Source of the DNA: Lysobacteraceae bacterium
Lineage (GTDB): Bacteria > Pseudomonadota > Gammaproteobacteria > Xanthomonadales > Rhodanobacteraceae
NCBI GenBank assembly: GCA_018971925.1
Contig: JAGWZT010000027.1
Span: 1 to 10,924, forward strand
Length of the DNA stretch: 10,924 nt
Direction: 5' to 3'
A program made the translations under genes and the position numbers. Shown here in pieces: positions 6,643-10,924 of this stretch. Each line of letters starts with the position of its first letter. Positions within the stretch are counted from its first letter, which is position 1. The notes beneath the pieces were generated by a model. That model had not been told where the DNA came from and did not search any database. It saw nothing but the letters and a program-made list of their open reading frames with translations.

Positions 6643-7597
6643 TCATCAGGACACCGAGGATTTGTTTTCCGAAGCGGAGCCGAAACGGCCCGTACCCGCT
6701 GCGGAGTCCGCCGTGGAGCATCGTCTCGACCCTTCCGGCGACTCGATCGGGGTGCGCCTGCGCGCGGCCCGTGAAGCGCGCGGACTTTCCATCGCGGATT
6801 GCGGCCGCCAGTTGCACCTGCCGATCAAGGTGCTGGAACGGCTGGAAGCCGAGGATTTCGGCGCACCCGAACATTTCGTGTTCCTGCGCGGAGCACTGGG
6901 CAGCTACGCCCGCTTCCTCGGGCTGCCACCCGGCAGTTGTGACGACGTGTTGCGCGCGGTTGCGCCGCTGGAGCAGCCGTCGCTGGTGTCCGTCGCACGC
7001 ACTTCGCAGGCGCGCTGGCTCTTGCAGCGCTACGGCACCGCCGCCACCTACATAGTCCTCACCGCCACCATTGCAGTGCCGCTGGTGTTGCTGGGATTGC
7101 GTGGCGGCCTGCACCGCCCGATCGCAAGGATCGTTTCGCTGGACCAGCCCGCGGCTTCCACCCCGGCGGCGCCGGCAAGCGTGACGGCACCCCACGTCGC
7201 CACGGTCGCGCCCACGGTCGATGACACGCCTTTCCGCGCGTCGATGACGCCGTTCGCAGCGATCGGCCTGAATGACGACAACGCACCAGCGCCCGCTCCC
7301 GGCACGCAACCCGCCAGCCCCGCTTCCGCAGGCCAGCACACGCTGACGCTGAACGCCAGCGCGGACTGCTGGTTCGAGATCACCGACGCAGATGGCAACA
7401 AGGTCGATTCGGGCATGTTGCACGCGGGTGACAGCCGCAGCTGGCATTCGGCAGGCGTCCTGCACGTGACGCTCGGCAACGCGGGCGGCGTCAGCGTGAT
7501 GCGCGACGGGCAGCCCTATGCGCTGGATTCGGTCAGGCACGCCAATGTCGCCCATTTCGACGTGTTCGGATCGTCGGGCGCGAGCGAAAACGACTGA
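6635..7597 (+). CDS. rodZ: Cell-shape protein RodZ (HTH, one membrane segment, DUF4115)
   Basis: RodZ is a bitopic inner-membrane protein that links MreB filaments to the elongation machinery. The 320-residue protein has a cytoplasmic Xre-like helix-turn-helix at about residues 37-98 (GVRLRAAREARGLSIADC through GSYARFLGL). A membrane helix follows at about 136-155 (rich in I, V, L). Next comes a periplasmic linker rich in Ala, Pro and Thr (about 170-235) and a C-terminal beta-rich DUF4115 domain (about 236-312) containing ADCWFEITDADG. In this family the HTH binds MreB rather than DNA. The start ATG overlaps the pilF stop, indicating coupling. After the stop the next gene is yfgM, with no ispG or hisS between. 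Confidence 0.93.
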   Translation: MIDHQDTEDLFSEAEPKRPVPAAESAVEHRLDPSGDSIGVRLRAAREARGLSIADCGRQLHLPIKVLERLEAEDFGAPEHFVFLRGALGSYARFLGLPPGSCDDVLRAVAPLEQPSLVSVARTSQARWLLQRYGTAATYIVLTATIAVPLVLLGLRGGLHRPIARIVSLDQPAASTPAAPASVTAPHVATVAPTVDDTPFRASMTPFAAIGLNDDNAPAPAPGTQPASPASAGQHTLTLNASADCWFEITDADGNKVDSGMLHAGDSRSWHSAGVLHVTLGNAGGVSVMRDGQPYALDSVRHANVAHFDVFGSSGASEND

Positions 7598-7663
7598 ATC
7601 TCTTGTATGCTTTCGCGTTTCCGCGCGGTTTGACGGGCGCGGGTGTCCGTATGCGAGTGAACA

Positions 7664-8329
7664 ATGGCCTTTGAAGATTACGACGAGTACGAGCAGGGCG
7701 AACAGGTCCGCAAGTGGATCAAGGAAAACGGCATTGCCGTGGCGACCGGCGTGGTACTCGCGTTCGCGCTCATCTTCGGCTGGCGCCAGTGGCAGGCGCA
7801 CACGGCGAATACCGAAATCCAGGCTGCTTCGCAGTTCGCGGTGGTGCAGAACGCCGTGCAATCCGGCAACAAGCAGGCCATGGGTGCGGCGCTGGGCGAC
7901 CTGCAGAAAAATTATGCGAAATCACCCTACGCCGCTTTCGCAAGTGCAGCGGTGGCCGAGTACGACGTCGGCAAGAACGACTTGAAACAGGCGGTGCAGA
8001 ACCTGCAGTGGGCCGAGGCCAACAGCAGGCAGCCGGCGCTGCAGGCGCTGTTCTCGCTGCGCCTGGCGCGCGTGTTGCTGGCAGACGGCAAGCCGCAGGA
8101 TGCGCTGGCCTCACTCGGCAAGGTACCTTCCGGCGACTACGCGGCGATGGCCGCGGAACTTCGCGGCGACGCGCAGCTCAAACTCGGGAAGGCCGATGCC
8201 GCGCGCGCCGATTACCAGGATGCGCTGGCAAGGCTGGACAAGGATGCACCGGGCCGCAGCGCCGTGCAGACGAAACTGGACAACCTCACGCAGCCCAGCG
8301 CTGCCTCGACCGGGAAGCAGGGCCAATGA
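7664..8329 (+). CDS. yfgM: YfgM-like membrane-anchored periplasmic TPR protein
   Basis: YfgM in E. coli is an inner-membrane protein with a periplasmic TPR domain that associates with the SecYEG translocon and PpiD, and aids chaperone handover. This 221-residue protein begins with an acidic cytoplasmic segment (MAFEDYDEYEQGEQ). One membrane helix follows at about 23-40, then WRQWQ and an all-helical TPR-like periplasmic region to the end. E. coli YfgM is about 206 residues with the same layout. GAGTGA lies 4 nt upstream of the ATG as ribosome binding site. The 66-nt gap after rodZ holds a TATGCT at 7606-7611 but no convincing -35, so I do not call a promoter. The stop overlaps the bamB start in an ATGA. 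Confidence 0.92.
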   Translation: MAFEDYDEYEQGEQVRKWIKENGIAVATGVVLAFALIFGWRQWQAHTANTEIQAASQFAVVQNAVQSGNKQAMGAALGDLQKNYAKSPYAAFASAAVAEYDVGKNDLKQAVQNLQWAEANSRQPALQALFSLRLARVLLADGKPQDALASLGKVPSGDYAAMAAELRGDAQLKLGKADAARADYQDALARLDKDAPGRSAVQTKLDNLTQPSAASTGKQGQ

Positions 8330-9555
8330 AGCGTCGCCATCTTCTGTTGTTGCCGCTGCTGGTCGCTGTGCTCGCGCTGTCGGGCTGTGGTCTGTGGAAC
8401 AAGATCTTCAATCGTGGTGGCAACCTGCAGCCGCCCAAACCGTTGGTGGAATTCACGCCGACGGTACAGGTGCAGAAAATCTGGTCGACGCGGATCGGCG
8501 ACGGCGCCGGGCGTTCGGGTGTGCGCCTGCAGCCCGCTTTCGCGGACGGCAAGTTGTACCTGATCAGCACCGATGGCAAGCTTGAAGCATTGGATGCCGC
8601 CACCGGCAAGACCCTCTGGAAGCAATCCACGCGCGTCGGCGGCGGCATCTGGCCCTTCAAGCACAAGAAGCCCGGTCCGGATGCGCGCTTCGCGGGTGGC
8701 CCGACGGTCTCCGGCAACCTGCTGGTGGTCGGCACGCTGGATGGCCATGTGTATGCGATGGATGCCACGACCGGCAAGCAGTTGTGGAGCGCCGAAGTCG
8801 ACAATGAAGTGATCTCGCCGCCCGCGATCGATGGAGGTGTGGTATATGCGCGCACCAATTCCGGGAACGTTTACGCGTTCGATGCCAACAGCGGCGAGCG
8901 CAAGTGGGTCTACGACCAAGGCAACGTGCCGCTGTTGAGCTTGCGGGGCAACGGGCCGTTGCTGGCGGTGCACGGCGTGGTGATGTTCGGCACCGACGAC
9001 GGCAACGTGATGTCGCTGCGCAGCGACACCGGCGCCATCCAGTGGAAGCTGCCGATCACCAAGGGCCTCGGCCGCACCGACATCCAGAAGTTGAACGATG
9101 CCGATGACAGCCTGCAGCTGGACGGCAACATCCTGTACGCCACGGCATACCACGGTGAGCTCGCGGCGATCGACGCCCAGCAGGGCCAACTGGCGTGGAC
9201 GCGTGCGTTCTCCAGTTACGTCGGCGTGGGCGTGGCCGACAAGGAACTGGTCGGCACCGACGGTGAATCCCTCGTCTGGGCGTTCTCCAAGGACGGCGGC
9301 GGCGACATGTGGAAGCAGGATGCGCTGCAATACCACTGGCTCACGGCGCCGGCGATCCAGGACAAGTACGCCGTGGTCGGCGGCGTCGAAGGTTACGTGC
9401 ACTGGCTGGACCTGTCCGACGGCAAACTGGCCGCGCGCGTGCGTCTGTCGAAGGACGCGATCCGCGCCCGCCCGGTGGTGAACGGCGATACGGTGTACGT
9501 GGAAGACGTGCAGGGGCATGTAGCGGCCTATCGAATTTCGGGGGATCATCCCTGA
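8326..9555 (+). CDS. bamB: Outer membrane assembly lipoprotein BamB (PQQ-like propeller)
   Basis: BamB is the lipoprotein of the BAM complex that binds BamA and helps insert beta-barrel proteins into the outer membrane. The 409-residue protein has a signal peptide with lipobox LSGC, the lipidated cysteine being C21. PQQ-like blade repeats follow, seen in motifs such as LDAATGKTLW, MDATTGKQLW, FDANSGERKW and IDAQQGQLAW. These build the eight-bladed propeller of the family. E. coli BamB is about 392 residues, so the length fits. The ATG overlaps the yfgM stop (ATGA), so translation is probably coupled. The same reading frame is open upstream to 7714, but that part overlaps yfgM and lacks a signal peptide. 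The stop codon coincides with the first bases of repeat copy B. Confidence 0.96.
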   Translation: MKRRHLLLLPLLVAVLALSGCGLWNKIFNRGGNLQPPKPLVEFTPTVQVQKIWSTRIGDGAGRSGVRLQPAFADGKLYLISTDGKLEALDAATGKTLWKQSTRVGGGIWPFKHKKPGPDARFAGGPTVSGNLLVVGTLDGHVYAMDATTGKQLWSAEVDNEVISPPAIDGGVVYARTNSGNVYAFDANSGERKWVYDQGNVPLLSLRGNGPLLAVHGVVMFGTDDGNVMSLRSDTGAIQWKLPITKGLGRTDIQKLNDADDSLQLDGNILYATAYHGELAAIDAQQGQLAWTRAFSSYVGVGVADKELVGTDGESLVWAFSKDGGGDMWKQDALQYHWLTAPAIQDKYAVVGGVEGYVHWLDLSDGKLAARVRLSKDAIRARPVVNGDTVYVEDVQGHVAAYRISGDHP

Positions 9556-9655
9556 TCGCGGTTTCCGCGAAGCGCACGCCAAGCGGTACCGTCCCGAGCT
9601 CGGGAAGTCCAGAACGGCCTTTCCCGGCCTGACTTTCCACAACAGCCGCTTCGAA
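9554..9655 (-). repeat. 102-bp interspersed element, copy B
   Basis: Copy B is the reverse complement of the element at 3303-3404. The identical block is 9626-9655, the second conserved block 9608-9619, and the outer block 9554-9565 (starts GATCGCGG). The unmatched middle includes a 14-bp palindrome TCCCGAGCTCGGGA at 9592-9605 that copy A lacks. On the transcript strand it runs from the bamB stop to 37 nt before the der ATG, the same orientation and nearly the same spacing as copy A before fadN. The hairpin region GGCC-N6-GGCC is kept, with different loop bases and outer pairs GGGAAG/CTTTCC. Confidence 0.8.
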
Positions 9656-9686
9656 TGGATCATTCATCAACAGCTTCTCGAAGCGG
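9646..9686 (+). promoter_or_regulatory. Inverted repeat spanning the der translation start region
   Basis: CCGCTTCGA (9646-9654) and TCGAAGCGG (9678-9686) are perfect 9-nt complements with a 23-nt loop. The 5' arm is the end of repeat copy B. The 3' arm ends 6 nt before the der ATG, where the Shine-Dalgarno should be, and der has no strong AGGAG-type site. In RNA this stem could mask the ribosome binding site. The sequence is certain; the role is inference. Confidence 0.5.
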
Positions 9687-9692
9687 CAAGCC

Positions 9693-10924
9693 ATGCTCCC
9701 GGTAGTGGCTCTGGTCGGACGGCCCAACGTCGGCAAGTCCACGCTCTTCAACGCGTTGACGAAGAGCCGTGACGCGCTGGTCGCGGATTTGCCCGGCGTC
9801 ACCCGAGATCGCCACTACGGTGTATGCCGGATCGGCGAGCGCCCGTTCGTGCTGGTCGATACCGGCGGCCTTTCCGGCGAGCGCGTGGATATCGACGAGC
9901 TCACCGAGAAACAGGTGCATCTCGCGATCGACGAAGCCTGCGCCTGCGTGTTGCTGGTGGACGCGCGCGAAGGCCTGCTGCCGCAGGACCACGCCATCCT
10001 CGACCGCCTGCGCCGAGCGGGCAAACCGGTATTGCTGGCGGTCAACAAGACCGACGGCATGGACGCGCAGGCCGCACTGGCCGAATTTTCGACCCTGGGT
10101 GTCGCCGCCACCTTCGCGATCGCCGCGGCGCACGCGCGGGGCATGGATGCACTGTTGGCCGCCACGTTGCCCTTGCTGCCGCCCGACGCAGATGCGGAAG
10201 CCGCGGGTGCAGAGGAAGCAGCCGGCACGCGCGTTGCCATCGTCGGACGTCCCAACGTCGGCAAATCCACGCTGGTCAATCGCCTGCTGGGCGAAGAGCG
10301 CGTGGTGGTTTCGGACATCGCCGGCACCACCCGTGATTCGATCCGCGTGCCGCTGGAGCGCGACGGCAAGCAGTACATCCTGATCGATACGGCCGGCGTG
10401 CGCCGACGCGGCCGCGTCGAAGACGCGCTGGAGAAATTCAGCGTCATCAAGACGCTGCAGTCCATCGCCGCGGCCGACGTTGCAGCGGTGATGCTGGATG
10501 CGGGCGAAGGCGTCACCGACCAGGATCTCGCGTTGATCGGACAGGTGCTGGATGCCGGCCGCGCGCTGGTGATCGTCGCCAACAAATGGGATGGCCTGGA
10601 ACAGTACGACCGCGAACGCTGCAAGGCCGGGCTCGAACGCAAGCTCGATTTCGTGGCGTGGGCCCGGATCGTGTTCCTTTCCGCGAAGCACGGCTCCGGC
10701 CTGCGCGAATTGATGCGTGCGATCGACCGTGCGGGCGCTGCCGCCGCCCGCGAACTCGGCACGTCCGACCTCACGCGTTCGCTCGCGAAGGCGGTGGCGG
10801 CGCACCAGCCGCCGTTGGTGCGGGGGCATTCCCCCAAGCTGCGCTTTGCGCACCCGGGCGGCGACCATCCACCCACCATCGTGATCCATGGCAGCCGCAC
10901 CAAACACATCGCGGACAGCTACCG
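9693..10924 (+). CDS. der: Ribosome biogenesis GTPase Der (EngA), C-terminus beyond the window
   Basis: Der is an essential double GTPase needed for maturation of the 50S ribosomal subunit. The ATG at 9693 opens a frame that runs 410 codons to the right edge without a stop. The family is usually about 440-490 residues, so only the C-terminal end is missing. GTPase domain 1 has GRPNVGKS (9-16), DTGG (56-59) and NKTD (118-121). An Ala/Glu-rich linker follows at about 163-179. GTPase domain 2 has GRPNVGKS (185-192), DTAG (232-235), NKWD (297-300) and SAK (330-332). The KH-like domain starts near 355. The gene sits after bamB as in E. coli and Pseudomonas, but behind a 137-nt gap carrying repeat copy B, and its ribosome binding site is weak (AAGCGG). 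All nucleotide-binding motifs are intact. Confidence 0.97.
   Translation, partial: MLPVVALVGRPNVGKSTLFNALTKSRDALVADLPGVTRDRHYGVCRIGERPFVLVDTGGLSGERVDIDELTEKQVHLAIDEACACVLLVDAREGLLPQDHAILDRLRRAGKPVLLAVNKTDGMDAQAALAEFSTLGVAATFAIAAAHARGMDALLAATLPLLPPDADAEAAGAEEAAGTRVAIVGRPNVGKSTLVNRLLGEERVVVSDIAGTTRDSIRVPLERDGKQYILIDTAGVRRRGRVEDALEKFSVIKTLQSIAAADVAAVMLDAGEGVTDQDLALIGQVLDAGRALVIVANKWDGLEQYDRERCKAGLERKLDFVAWARIVFLSAKHGSGLRELMRAIDRAGAAAARELGTSDLTRSLAKAVAAHQPPLVRGHSPKLRFAHPGGDHPPTIVIHGSRTKHIADSY

Noticed and set aside
7606..7611. TATGCT as a -10 for a yfgM promoter
   Set aside because: No acceptable -35 lies 16-18 nt upstream, and the extended -10 spacing is off by one.
8212..9663. 483-codon open frame on the minus strand antisense to yfgM/bamB
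   Set aside because: It is the mirror of the bamB codon pattern, has no domain or plausible start signal, and runs into the repeat.
9660..10907. 415-codon open frame on the minus strand antisense to der
   Set aside because: Composition is that of a GC shadow frame. Der on the plus strand has every GTPase motif in frame.

Overview
The window comes from a GC-rich proteobacterial chromosome. Gene content and order point to a gammaproteobacterium, most likely of the Xanthomonadales/Lysobacterales group. That placement is inferred from the conserved ndk-rlmN-pilF-rodZ-yfgM-bamB-der order, the GC-rich codon use and the style of the intergenic repeats; no marker here fixes a genus. Nearly all of the DNA is housekeeping sequence. 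I see no tRNA, rRNA, CRISPR array, transposase, phage gene or defence system.

Left part (1-4041, minus strand): a fatty-acid beta-oxidation cluster read right to left. It holds a PsrA-like TetR regulator, a FadN-type bifunctional 3-hydroxyacyl-CoA dehydrogenase/enoyl-CoA hydratase, and a thiolase cut by the left window edge. The regulator has a well-formed sigma-70 promoter. A perfect 7+7 palindrome of the PsrA-box type lies over its predicted start of transcription, so autoregulation is likely. Both gaps inside the cluster carry repeat-like DNA: a compound hairpin element between fadN and the thiolase, and one copy of a 102-bp interspersed element ahead of fadN.

Middle (4042-4258): a divergent control region. 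To the left runs the regulator promoter. To the right runs a candidate ndk promoter followed by a leader of about 110 nt. The leader contains a terminator-like hairpin with a U tract just ahead of the ndk ribosome binding site, and an upstream arm that could pair with the terminator stem. It reads as a possible attenuator or a small RNA.

Right part (4259-10924, plus strand): ndk, rlmN, pilF, rodZ, yfgM, bamB and der (cut by the right edge). They are packed tightly, with overlaps at rlmN/pilF, pilF/rodZ and yfgM/bamB. They supply nucleotides (Ndk), modify rRNA/tRNA (RlmN), assemble type IV pili (PilF), control cell shape (RodZ), handle envelope chaperoning (YfgM), build the outer membrane (BamB) and mature the 50S subunit (Der). 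The ispG-hisS pair that lies between rodZ and yfgM in E. coli and Pseudomonas aeruginosa is absent here. A second copy of the 102-bp element fills the gap between bamB and der, in the same orientation relative to transcription and at nearly the same distance from the next start codon as the first copy. This two-copy element is the most unusual signal in the window.
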